Source of the DNA: an uncultured Desulfovibrio sp.
Lineage (GTDB): Bacteria; Desulfobacterota; Desulfovibrionia; Desulfovibrionales; Desulfovibrionaceae
Reading direction: 5' to 3'
NCBI GenBank assembly: GCA_945871415.1
Contig: CAMBWG010000096.1
Span: 1-7,695, forward strand
Length of the DNA: 7,695 nt
Positions within the stretch are counted from its first letter, which is position 1. Each line of letters begins with the position of its first letter. Below the pieces are notes generated by a model. It was not told the origin of the DNA. It worked only from the letters and a program-made list of their open reading frames with translations, and searched no databases. The translations under genes were made by a program, and so were the position numbers. Of this stretch, positions 1-6,727 are shown in pieces.

Positions 1-15
1 TCCAGCTGAACGTGG

Positions 16-60
16 TCAGGAAGACACTGCACACAGAAAGGGCAGAAAGGTCAGAGCCAT
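16..60 (-). other. SD plus ATG of a possible next gene or 14-codon leader ORF
   Basis: On the minus strand a consensus AAGGAG (positions 71-66) lies 5 nt before an ATG (60-58). That ATG overlaps the stop region of the folate cyclo-ligase gene, the usual geometry of a coupled downstream gene. The ATG frame reads MALTFLPFLCAVSS and then stops at 18-16. Another frame stays open to the window edge and reads LSVCSVFLTTFSW. This could be a short leader peptide, a frameshifted start of the next gene, or chance. The remaining bases are too few to name a product. Confidence 0.25.
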
Positions 61-1133
61 AGAGTCTCCTTGTCGGTACAGATGCAGTTGACGCGCTGAT
101 CCCAGGGGGCGACGGGCAGATGCGGCAGCAGCTGGCACTGATAGCAGAGGGCCAGACGCAGCAGCGAGGACGGCGCATGCGCCAGAAAACGATCATAATA
201 ACCGCCGCCGAAGCCCAGGCGATACCCCGTGCGGTCAAAACCAACGCCGGGAAGCACCATGAGCGTCGGCGTAAAGCGCGGATCGTCCACGGCGAGACCG
301 GGCAGGGCCGGCAGGGGCTCCAGCAGACCGAAGGCTCCGGGAGCGAGATCTTCGGGACCGGCACAGCGCACGAAGTCCATGCAGCCGGGTTCGCCGGGGC
401 GGACGCGGGGCAGAAAAACGTCCTTGCCCGAGTCCCATGCCTGATGCAGCAACAGGGACGTATCGACCTCTTCTTTCAGGGCCATGTAGAGCGCCACGGA
501 CCGGGCCTGCTGCCAGACGGGCAGTGCCAGGATGCGTTTTTGGGCGCGTTCCGCGGCCCGGGCCTTTTTTTCGGGAGTAAGCGCGCGGCGCAGGGCCCGC
601 AACTCCTGACGCAGGGCCTGCTTGATATGAGGATTAATGGTCGCAACCGGCGGCGGGGATGACGGCGGGGCCGCCGGGGGGCGAAAATGCACCAGACTGG
701 CGGCCATGCCGCAGAGGGGGATTTCTGTGCAGGTGTGGAGCCCCGCCCGGCGCGCCAGTCCGAAAAGAGCCCCGTTCCGAAAAAAGCTGGTCGCCGCGGC
801 GGCAGAGGCGCGCCAGGGGCCCAGAGGCAGCAGGGGAGAGAGCCCCGGCAGAAGACGCACAGCCCAGCAGGCGGGCAGGCAAAGATTACGCTCCGGCAGC
901 ACGAAGTCGGCAACCCAGAGCTCCTGCGCGGCTCGGGCGGCGGCCCGCATCAGGGCGAGTCCTTCGTCGGGCGGCAGGGTGGAAAGAACATAGGACAGGC
1001 GCACGGCGGGCAGGGAGGCTGGTTCCGCGGCCTCCAGCTCCGTCGGCGGAGGATTGAGAGGGCCCTGCTGCGCGGACTCGGGCCACGGCACATGCGCGCG
1101 CAGACGTGAAGCGGCAAGGAAGGGCGTCAGCAT
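51..1133 (-). CDS. 5-formyltetrahydrofolate cyclo-ligase with N-terminal truncated methyltransferase-like region
   Basis: The C-terminal half (about residues 168-360) is a complete 5-formyltetrahydrofolate cyclo-ligase (MTHFS/YgfA family). This cytosolic enzyme converts 5-formyl-THF to 5,10-methenyl-THF with ATP. Visible signatures are EEVDT (221-225), LPRV (241-244), the glycine-rich ATP/folate loop GFDRTGYRLGFGGGYYDRF (298-316), and the C-terminal DQRVNCICTDKE. Stand-alone members are about 180-200 residues, so some 165 residues are extra. Residues about 43-150 (RLSYVLSTLPPDEG, LWVADFVLPERN, LARRAGL) resemble the C-terminal half of a class I SAM-dependent methyltransferase. The SAM-binding GxGxG half is absent, so that part is probably not catalytic. 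A proline-rich linker (151-163) joins the two. The ATG lies inside the end of the HD gene (ATGCTGA), which implies translational coupling, and no good SD is visible. GTG at codon 44 or ATG at codon 143 are alternative starts. The cyclo-ligase call is firm; the N-terminal assignment is an inference. Confidence 0.88.
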   Translation of the reverse strand: MLTPFLAASRLRAHVPWPESAQQGPLNPPPTELEAAEPASLPAVRLSYVLSTLPPDEGLALMRAAARAAQELWVADFVLPERNLCLPACWAVRLLPGLSPLLPLGPWRASAAAATSFFRNGALFGLARRAGLHTCTEIPLCGMAASLVHFRPPAAPPSSPPPVATINPHIKQALRQELRALRRALTPEKKARAAERAQKRILALPVWQQARSVALYMALKEEVDTSLLLHQAWDSGKDVFLPRVRPGEPGCMDFVRCAGPEDLAPGAFGLLEPLPALPGLAVDDPRFTPTLMVLPGVGFDRTGYRLGFGGGYYDRFLAHAPSSLLRLALCYQCQLLPHLPVAPWDQRVNCICTDKETLWL

Positions 1134-1918
1134 GGGCTGTTAAGGCGGTTGAGGAGATGCGTCCGCACTGCGCCGTAGGCGTCATTCCGGGGCAATTCCT
1201 CCACCAGACGCCGGGCATGGCCTTCCTGAAGAAAGCTCCGTCGGCTTGTCGTGAAATGCAGATCGTTGAACCAGGTTCCCAGCAGCACCCGGAAGTCGTT
1301 GACGCTGCTCAAATCAGCGTAGGCGGCCACGCGATTGGCCAGTGCGTCTTCCAGAACACGGGGGGAATACAGCTCCGGCGTATCCGGGAGACTGAGAACC
1401 GCCGTGCGCGTCGCCGCGTCGGGGTGATGCAGGTTGGTATCCATGACGCGCAGGATGTCCAGCTTGTCGGCATCACGTACGACGCAGGTCACGCGCCAGA
1501 AGGATTCCGGCAGCTGCGCGGGCAGGGCATAGCGGTTGTGCAGACCTACGGCCGCCAGCGTCAGGCGGCGTACTTCGAGTGTTTCCGCGGCAAGGCGCGC
1601 TTCCCGTTTGAGAATGCACACGCCCCATTGTCCGTGATTGCGGGACAGTGGATCGCGAAATGTGCGGAAAATCCGGTACTGCTCAAAGCGGGCCACGTCG
1701 TGATAAAGGGCGGCCAGAAGAGCGGCGCGGGCTTCCGCGGGGGGGAAGGCCTCTTCCGCAACAATGGCCCGGGCATGGCGCAGCACGCCCGCCGTGTGCT
1801 GTTCTTTCAGCTCCAGCGGCGCGGGGTTTTCCTGTTCCTTGGCGCGTTCCGCCGCCGCATAGGCGCGGAACCATGCCTCATGAGAATGAATGTCTGGCAA
1901 GGTAGCGTTCATCTTCAA
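1127..1918 (-). CDS. HD-domain metal-dependent phosphohydrolase
   Basis: This is a 263-residue soluble protein (261 if the internal ATG is used) of the HD superfamily, whose members hydrolyse phosphate esters or nucleotides at a divalent-metal site. The expected ligands are in order: H41 in LKEQHTAG, the signature H73-D74 in LYHDVARF, H95 in SRNHGQWG, H127 in GLHNRY, and the D149/D151/D154 cluster in VRDADKLD. No partner domain (GGDEF, response regulator, RelA synthetase) and no membrane segment is present, so the substrate cannot be named. The longest frame begins with TTG (1918-1916). ATG two codons later (1912-1910) is equally plausible, because neither has a strong SD. It is the first gene of a leftward pair, ends within the start of the folate cyclo-ligase gene, and is divergent from dnaE. 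A link to folate or nucleotide salvage is only suggested by the neighbourhood. Confidence 0.82.
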   Translation of the reverse strand: MKMNATLPDIHSHEAWFRAYAAAERAKEQENPAPLELKEQHTAGVLRHARAIVAEEAFPPAEARAALLAALYHDVARFEQYRIFRTFRDPLSRNHGQWGVCILKREARLAAETLEVRRLTLAAVGLHNRYALPAQLPESFWRVTCVVRDADKLDILRVMDTNLHHPDAATRTAVLSLPDTPELYSPRVLEDALANRVAAYADLSSVNDFRVLLGTWFNDLHFTTSRRSFLQEGHARRLVEELPRNDAYGAVRTHLLNRLNSPC

Positions 1919-1958
1919 GGTGTATCGTCAGCGGCCCGCCAAGGCAAGCGGCGTGAGC

Positions 1959-1987
1959 TTGAGCGTCGTCGATCTCTGTGGTATGTA
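1959..1987 (+). promoter_or_regulatory. Candidate sigma70 promoter for dnaE
   Basis: A TTGAGC hexamer (1959-1964) is separated by 17 bp from TATGTA (1982-1987), which would start transcription near 1994 and leave a leader of about 130 nt before dnaE. The match is moderate. A near-palindrome ATACTAGAGTAT (1991-2002) sits at the predicted start site. No comparably clear promoter was seen for the divergent HD-domain gene; the best minus-strand candidates are weak and overlap the same region. Confidence 0.4.
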
Positions 1988-2007
1988 GCGATACTAGAGT
2001 ATTTTCA

Positions 2008-2032
2008 GTTTGAAACGCTGTGTGTTTCAAAC
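2008..2032. promoter_or_regulatory. Paired GTTTNAAAC palindromes upstream of dnaE
   Basis: GTTTGAAAC (2008-2016) and GTTTCAAAC (2024-2032) are perfect reverse complements separated by 7 nt, and each 9-mer is itself a palindrome around its central base. The two centres are 16 bp apart. The element could be a two-site operator in the divergent HD/dnaE intergenic region, or a 9-bp hairpin in the dnaE leader. No U tract follows, so it is not an intrinsic terminator. It does not match LexA-type boxes known to me, and the binding protein is unknown. Confidence 0.45.
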
Positions 2033-2122
2033 GCATATGGCCTGTCGTCTCGTCGTGCTGAGTGCGCGGCATGGCCGGAGGCGGCACGGCAATACAGCCT
2101 TTCATTTTTTGCGAGGGAAAAG

Positions 2123-5100
2123 ATGGCGGATTTTGTGCATTTGCATTGCCACACGGAATACAGCCTGCTTGACGGCGCCATTCGCCTCAAGGACCTGTGC
2201 GCGCGGGCCAAGGATTTTGGCATGCCTGCCTGCGCCATCACGGATCATGGCAATATGTTCGGGGCCGCCTATTTTGCCAAGCAATGCGCCTCCGTGGGCA
2301 TCAAGCCCATTTTCGGGTGCGAGGTCTATGTCTGTCACGATCATACGGACAGGACAAGCGAACTGGCGCGCAGGCGGAATCATTTGATTCTGCTTGCCCA
2401 GAACATGACCGGCTATCATAACCTGATCCGGCTGGTCACACGCGGCTACCTGGAAGGCTTTCATTACAAGCCGCGCGTGGACAAGGCCCAGCTGCGGGAA
2501 CATGCCGAGGGGCTGATCTGTCTTTCCGCCTGCATTGCGGGCGAGATTCCCCGCGCCATCGAGGCAGGCGACATGGACAAGGCCCTGTCGCTGGCCGAAG
2601 AATATGCTTCCATTTATCCCGGGCGCTTCTATCTGGAATTGCAGTCCAACGGGCTGGAAGAGCAGGTGCGCGCCAATAACGGTCTGATGGAAATAGCGGA
2701 AAAGCTGAAACTGCCGCTGGTGGCGACCAACGACTGCCACTATCTCAATGCCGATGACGTGGAGGCCCACGAGGTGCTGCTCTGCATTCAGACGCAGACC
2801 ACCATGGACGATCCCAAGCGCATGCGTTTCGGCACCAACCAGCTGTATTACAAGTCCGCCGAGGACATGGAGCGCGATTTCGGGCACGTGCCCGAGGCGC
2901 TGGCCAACACCATGCGCATTGCCGAGCAGTGCAACGTGGAGCTGGACTTCGGCCATCACTATTTTCCCGTTTATCCGCTGCCCGAGGGCGCCACGCTGGA
3001 ATCGGAATTTCGTCGTCTGGCCGAGGACGGTCTGGAAAAGCGTCTGGAAAAGCACCCGGATCGCGATAAGATTGATCCGCAGGCCTACCGCGACCGCCTG
3101 CAATACGAGCTGAAAGTCATCTGCGAGATGGGCTTTCCGGGATATTTCCTCATCGTGCAGGAGTTCATCAACTGGGCCAAGGACCACGGCATTCCGGTGG
3201 GACCGGGGCGCGGTTCCGCGGCGGGGAGTCTCGTGGCCTGGGCGCTGCGTATCACCAACCTTGACCCGCTGCCCTACAATCTGCTGTTTGAGCGCTTCCT
3301 GAACATCGAGCGCGTCAGCCTCCCCGATATCGACGTGGACTTCTGCGAACGGCGGCGCACCGAGGTGATCCAGCATATGGTGGACACCTACGGCAAGGAC
3401 AGCGTGGCCCAGATCACGACCTTCGGCACCATGAAGGCCAAGGGCGTTGTGCGCGACGTGGGGCGCGCGCTGGGCATGACCTTTGCGGAAACGGACCGCA
3501 TCGCCAAGATGGTGCCGGATGATCTGAAAATGACCATCGCCAAGGCCATGGAGGCGGAACCGGAACTGCAACGCCTGTATAAGGAAGACAAACAGGTTAA
3601 AAATCTGCTGGATACGGCGCAGCGTCTGGAAGGCCTGTCGCGCCATGCGTCCACGCATGCGGCCGGTCTGGTGGTTTCCGACAAGCCCATGGTGGAGTAT
3701 CTGCCGCTCTATCTGGGCAAGCGCGGCGAACTTGTGACACAGTTCGACGGCCCCATGACCGAACAGACAGGTCTGGTGAAGTTCGACTTCCTGGGCCTCA
3801 AGACCATGACGCTCATTCAGGACGCGCTGGACAACATCACCCTTCAGGGACAGGAAGCGCCCGATCTGGACAATCTGCCGCTGACCGATCAGGCCACCTA
3901 TGATCTGTATTCGCGCGGCGATACCGACGGCGTCTTTCAGGTGGAAAGTTCCGGCATGCGGCAGTATCTGCGCATGCTCAAGCCTTCGTGCTTCGAGGAC
4001 ATCATCGCCATGCTGGCCCTGTACCGTCCGGGGCCGCTCGGTTCGGGCATGGTGGACGAATTCATCAAGCGCAAGCACGGGCAGGTGCCGGTCGTCTATC
4101 CGCATGACTCGCTGACGGAATGCCTGCGGGATACCTACGGCGTCATTGTCTATCAGGAACAGGTCATGCAGATTGCCCAGATCATCGCCAACTACACGCT
4201 GGGCGGCGCTGACCTGCTGCGGCGCGCCATGGGTAAGAAAAAGGCAGAGGCCATGGCCAAGGAGCGCGTGAAGTTCGTCGAAGGGGCCGCAAAGAACAAC
4301 ATCGGGCAGGAAAAGGCCGATGAAATCTTCGACCTGATGGAAAAATTCGCGGCCTACGGCTTCAACAAGTCGCATTCGGCCGCCTATGCGCTCGTGTCCT
4401 ATTTTACGGCCTACCTGAAAGTGCATCACAAGGTCGAATTTATGGCCGCCCTCATGACGTCGGAAATGGGCAATCAGGAAAAGCTGCTCAAGTACGTGTC
4501 CTGCTGCAAGGATATGGACATTGACGTGGTGCAGCCCTCGGTCAACGACAGCCAGCGTTCCTTCTCGGCCAAGGACGGCAAGGTTGTTTTCGGGCTGGGC
4601 GGCATCAAGAACGTGGGCGACGAAGCCATCCGGGAAATTATCGACGCACGCGCCGACGGCGGGGCCTATGCGTCGCTGTATGATCTTTGCTCGCGCGTGA
4701 ACCTGCGCAAGGTGACCAAGCGCGTTCTGGAAAGCCTGATCAAGGGCGGAGCCTGTGACTGTCTCGGCGCAAGCCGGGCAGCGCTGCTGGCCGCGCTGGA
4801 TATTACGGTGGCCCGCGCTCAGAAACGCGCCAAGGACAAGGCTTCCAATCAGGTGTCGCTGCTGGCGATGGCGCCGCAGGTGGAGGCCGCGCCGCAGCCG
4901 GGCATCGGTTTTGACTGCCCGGAAGCGGGCATGCCGGAAATGGACGAAGACCTTAAGCTCAAGGCGGAAAAGGAGGCGCTCGGCTTTTTCCTGACCAGTC
5001 ATCCGCTCCAGCCCTTCAGCCGGGAGATCCGGCGTAACGGCATGACAACGCTGGAAGACGCCCGCGATCGCTTTCCCGGTGCGGAACTGACCTGCGCCGT

Positions 5101-5596
5101 GCTGGTGACCGGCATCAAGGAAGTCATCACCAAATCCAAGGGCGAGCGCATGGCCTTTGTGGCCGTGGAAGATTTGACGGGGCATGCGGAAGTCACCTTC
5201 TTCCCCCGATCCTATGCCGAAGCGCGCGAGCTGCTCAAGAGCGAACAGCCTCTGTGTCTGGTGGGCAAGATCGATGCCCAGCAGGACGGCGGGGACGAAG
5301 TGGACGGCGAGGAAGAAGCGCCTCGCGAAGTGAAGATGCTCGGGCAGAGCGTGCGTCTGCTGGCCGAAGCCTGCCGCGAGAGCGACCGTCCCATCGGTAT
5401 TTCCGTGCCCGCCGGACGACTGGGGCGGGAGGATATGCTGGCCCTGCGCAATATCATTCAGGCGCACCCCGGTCCGGTGGAAGCCTATCTGAATGTGCTT
5501 CTTGATGATTGCGAGTGCCGTATTCGTCTGGGGGCGAACTTTACCGTGACGCCCGGCCCGGATCTGGATCGGGCCATTGCCGCCTGGGCGTCCTGA
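2123..5596 (+). CDS. dnaE: DNA polymerase III alpha subunit (replicative polymerase)
   Basis: This is a 1157-residue type-1 DnaE (E. coli 1160), the polymerase of the replisome core. The start is the ATG at 2123, preceded at 6 nt by GAGG. The frame stays open far upstream, but only antisense to the HD and folate genes, and the protein proper begins MADFVHLHCHTEYS. In order: PHP domain (about 1-275) with likely metal ligands H8, H10, D17, H42, E67, H87, C136, D204 and H206 all present; nucleotide-site loop GPGRGSAAGS (360-369); catalytic aspartates D402 and D404 in PDIDVDF, and D555 in VKFDFLGL; a helix-hairpin-helix region around 860-895; a clamp-binding-like peptide QVSLL (910-914); and an OB fold (about 990-1065) before the tau-binding C-terminus. 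There is no intein or frameshift. Unlike E. coli DnaE, the PHP site looks intact, so intrinsic exonuclease activity is possible. Confidence 0.97.
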   Translation: MADFVHLHCHTEYSLLDGAIRLKDLCARAKDFGMPACAITDHGNMFGAAYFAKQCASVGIKPIFGCEVYVCHDHTDRTSELARRRNHLILLAQNMTGYHNLIRLVTRGYLEGFHYKPRVDKAQLREHAEGLICLSACIAGEIPRAIEAGDMDKALSLAEEYASIYPGRFYLELQSNGLEEQVRANNGLMEIAEKLKLPLVATNDCHYLNADDVEAHEVLLCIQTQTTMDDPKRMRFGTNQLYYKSAEDMERDFGHVPEALANTMRIAEQCNVELDFGHHYFPVYPLPEGATLESEFRRLAEDGLEKRLEKHPDRDKIDPQAYRDRLQYELKVICEMGFPGYFLIVQEFINWAKDHGIPVGPGRGSAAGSLVAWALRITNLDPLPYNLLFERFLNIERVSLPDIDVDFCERRRTEVIQHMVDTYGKDSVAQITTFGTMKAKGVVRDVGRALGMTFAETDRIAKMVPDDLKMTIAKAMEAEPELQRLYKEDKQVKNLLDTAQRLEGLSRHASTHAAGLVVSDKPMVEYLPLYLGKRGELVTQFDGPMTEQTGLVKFDFLGLKTMTLIQDALDNITLQGQEAPDLDNLPLTDQATYDLYSRGDTDGVFQVESSGMRQYLRMLKPSCFEDIIAMLALYRPGPLGSGMVDEFIKRKHGQVPVVYPHDSLTECLRDTYGVIVYQEQVMQIAQIIANYTLGGADLLRRAMGKKKAEAMAKERVKFVEGAAKNNIGQEKADEIFDLMEKFAAYGFNKSHSAAYALVSYFTAYLKVHHKVEFMAALMTSEMGNQEKLLKYVSCCKDMDIDVVQPSVNDSQRSFSAKDGKVVFGLGGIKNVGDEAIREIIDARADGGAYASLYDLCSRVNLRKVTKRVLESLIKGGACDCLGASRAALLAALDITVARAQKRAKDKASNQVSLLAMAPQVEAAPQPGIGFDCPEAGMPEMDEDLKLKAEKEALGFFLTSHPLQPFSREIRRNGMTTLEDARDRFPGAELTCAVLVTGIKEVITKSKGERMAFVAVEDLTGHAEVTFFPRSYAEARELLKSEQPLCLVGKIDAQQDGGDEVDGEEEAPREVKMLGQSVRLLAEACRESDRPIGISVPAGRLGREDMLALRNIIQAHPGPVEAYLNVLLDDCECRIRLGANFTVTPGPDLDRAIAAWAS

Positions 5597-5884
5597 TCCG
5601 CGTCCGGCGGCAACGTATCCGGCCTGTTGTTTTGCGGAAAAGCGCGGTTTTTCCGCTCACTTTTGACAGGGCGGCGCTGTGCCGCCGCCTCGCGTTCTGC
5701 TTTTTTTAATGGCAAAACGCCCTGATCCGGGATGACTGGACAAAAACATTTGACAGAAGGCCGATGCCGATGGAATCCTTGACCCCGCCGCAGGCGGAGT
5801 GCGGACGGCATTTCCGCCGCGTCGGTATTTTGTTTTCCGAAGCCGGGCGTCTTTTCGGACGCCGCTGCAACACAAGGAAGTCCC
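5597..5884. other. Intergenic region dnaE to small membrane gene
   Basis: This 288-bp gap holds no convincing gene. It contains several GC hairpins: GCGGAAAA/TTTTCCGC (5634-5656), GGCGGCG/CGCCGCC (5670-5689), and GGCGTC/GACGCC (5846-5863), the last just upstream of the next ribosome binding site. It also has a T7 run (5701-5707) and two TTGACA hexamers (5663 and 5750), neither with a good -10. A 44-codon frame from 5764 is discussed among the rejected items. Confidence 0.5.
5670..5707 (+). terminator. Possible weak terminator after dnaE
   Basis: A 7-bp all-GC stem (GGCGGCG, 5670-5676, with CGCCGCC, 5683-5689, loop of 6) is followed after 11 nt by seven Ts (5701-5707). The gap between stem and U tract is longer than normal for an intrinsic terminator, so efficiency is doubtful. 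An 8-bp hairpin just upstream (5634-5656) may contribute. Confidence 0.3.
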
Positions 5885-6064
5885 ATGAGCGCGTTTGAAT
5901 CCTTCATGTCATGGCTGGTGCGTCTCATCAGCCCGACGCAGACCGGCAATCTGGAGCAGGGCGATACGGACGACGATATCGTATGGGATCAGAATGCCCG
6001 TACGGTGCTGGCCATTCTGATCGTCATTGTCTCCGCCTTCATCATTTACTGGATTATGAGCTGA
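5885..6064 (+). CDS. Small C-terminally anchored membrane protein (59 aa)
   Basis: I do not recognise this gene by name. ATG at 5885 follows AAGGAAG (5874-5880) at a normal distance, and the frame encodes 59 residues. The N-terminus (about 1-18, MSAFESFMSWLVRLISP) can form an amphipathic helix. Next comes an acidic polar stretch (QGDTDDD, 25-31). The last 18 or so residues (TVLAILIVIVSAFIIYWIM) are one clear hydrophobic membrane segment ending almost at the C-terminus, a tail-anchor layout with no signal peptide. The stop codon overlaps the queD start (TGATG), so the two genes are almost certainly co-translated. The good SD, clean hydrophobic profile and coupling argue that it is real. Its function is unknown; a link to queuosine or pterin synthesis is only positional. 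Confidence 0.75.
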   Translation: MSAFESFMSWLVRLISPTQTGNLEQGDTDDDIVWDQNARTVLAILIVIVSAFIIYWIMS

Positions 6065-6474
6065 TGGCACGCAAACTCTGGCGCCTTACCGTGCGCGACG
6101 AATTTTCCGCAGGACATGCGCTGCGGCATTACGAAGGCAAGTGCGAACGCCTGCACGGGCACAACTTTGCCGTGGAACTGACGGTGGAAGGCGAGCGGCT
6201 GGAAGCGGACACGGAGATTCTGCTGGATTTCAAGCTGCTGAAGCAGGCGCTCAAGACCACGCTGGAAGAACTGGATCACCGGATCCTCAACGAGGTTGCT
6301 CCATTTGACAACATGAATCCGTCATCGGAGAACCTTTCGCGCCATATCTGGGGCAGGGTGGCGCGGCTGCTGGCGGAACATCCGAATCCGCAGGCGCGGG
6401 CCGTGCGCGTGTACAGCGTCAGCGTTTCGGAAAAGGGCGCGCAGACGGCAACCTACATGGAAATCGACGCCTGA
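6064..6474 (+). CDS. queD: 6-carboxy-5,6,7,8-tetrahydropterin synthase (QueD)
   Basis: This 136-residue protein is of the PTPS/QueD family (usual length 115-145). QueD converts 7,8-dihydroneopterin triphosphate to 6-carboxytetrahydropterin, the second step towards preQ0 and queuosine in tRNA. The zinc triad is visible as H18 (FSAGH) and H31/H33 (LHGHN). Catalytic C27 lies in GKCERLHGH, the arrangement expected for QueD. D71-H72 in ELDHR complete the charge relay. E89 (NPSSEN) and E123 (VSEKG) are the pterin-anchoring glutamates. Nothing is missing. The start is ATG 6064, overlapping the stop of the small membrane gene; there is little SD of its own, so translation probably depends on the upstream gene. 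No queC, queE, queF or folE is in the window. A eukaryote-type 6-pyruvoyltetrahydropterin synthase role is less likely. Confidence 0.92.
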   Translation: MARKLWRLTVRDEFSAGHALRHYEGKCERLHGHNFAVELTVEGERLEADTEILLDFKLLKQALKTTLEELDHRILNEVAPFDNMNPSSENLSRHIWGRVARLLAEHPNPQARAVRVYSVSVSEKGAQTATYMEIDA

Positions 6475-6507
6475 TCCTCCCGCGTCCCCCCAAAGATAAT
6501 TTTTCTG

Positions 6508-6536
6508 TTGACAGCGACAGGCAAAACACGTAGAAA
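6508..6536 (+). promoter_or_regulatory. Promoter of tRNA-Glu
   Basis: A consensus TTGACA (6508-6513) is followed at exactly 17 bp by TAGAAA (6531-6536). Transcription would start near 6543, about 12 nt before the tRNA. Spacing, hexamer quality and position make this the best promoter in the window. Confidence 0.75.
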
Positions 6537-6554
6537 CGCTCTTGCCGCATGAAC

Positions 6555-6631
6555 GTCCCCATCGTCTAGCCGGCCCAGGACAACGGCCTTTCACGCCGTC
6601 GACAGGGGTTCAAATCCCCTTGGGGACGCCA
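6555..6631 (+). tRNA. tRNA-Glu (anticodon UUC)
   Basis: A complete cloverleaf can be drawn. The acceptor stem is GTCCCCA (6555-6561) with TGGGGAC (6621-6627), discriminator G 6628, and CCA encoded (6629-6631). The anticodon stem ACGGC/GCCGT encloses the 7-nt loop CTTTCAC, giving anticodon TTC at 6590-6592. The T arm is AGGGG-TTCAAAT-CCCCT. The acceptor, anticodon and T stems are fully paired, so the gene appears functional even though a mobile element adjoins its 3' end. Confidence 0.97.
6604..6631 (+). other. Probable attachment site (attL) in the tRNA-Glu 3' end
   Basis: A P4-type integrase gene begins 240 bp downstream and reads away from the tRNA. Such integrases typically recombine in the T-arm-to-CCA segment of a tRNA gene, and the element restores an intact 3' end. 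The T arm, 3' acceptor strand and CCA here are therefore the expected core. The exact borders cannot be set, because the second copy (attR) would lie beyond the right edge and no second copy occurs in the window. Confidence 0.55.
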
Positions 6632-6646
6632 AATTTAGGTACAAAG

Positions 6647-6689
6647 AAGAATGCCAAAGTCCAAAAGGCCTTGGCATTCTTTATTTTTT
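6647..6689 (+). terminator. Intrinsic terminator downstream of tRNA-Glu
   Basis: AAGAATGCCAA (6647-6657) and TTGGCATTCTT (6671-6681) form an uninterrupted 11-bp stem with a 13-nt loop. TATTTTTT (6682-6689) follows at once, so this is a strong rho-independent terminator. It lies on the island side of the presumed attachment site, so it probably belongs to the element, stopping tRNA transcription before int. The A-rich left flank may give some activity in the reverse direction. Confidence 0.85.
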
Positions 6690-6727
6690 CCTTCCAATAC
6701 GGTTTCCTGAAGTCCAGCCTCGTCCGC

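Noticed and set aside
2008..2032. A LexA/SOS box upstream of dnaE
   Set aside because: GTTTGAAAC pairs match neither the CTGT-N8-ACAG nor the GAAC-N4-GTTC consensus.
1106..2122. A 339-codon upstream extension of the dnaE frame
   Set aside because: The extension is merely open antisense to the HD and folate genes. DnaE homology begins at MADFVHLHCH with an SD at 2113-2116, and the length from 2123 matches the family.
2102..5467. A 1121-codon open frame on the minus strand across dnaE
   Set aside because: It is antisense to an unmistakable dnaE, its translation is rich in H, Q and G without any recognisable domain, and long stop-free antisense frames are common opposite GC-rich genes with this codon usage.
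5597..5884. A preQ1 riboswitch upstream of queD
   Set aside because: I could not find the compact preQ1-I pseudoknot pattern or a clear type II fold by eye; the hairpins present are GC-rich simple stems.
5764..5898. A 44-codon ORF (MPMESLTPPQAEC...) overlapping the start of the 59-residue gene
   Set aside because: Its SD is poorly spaced, its composition is arginine-rich and featureless, and it runs into the better-supported small membrane gene in another frame. It could be a leader peptide, but nothing positive supports it.
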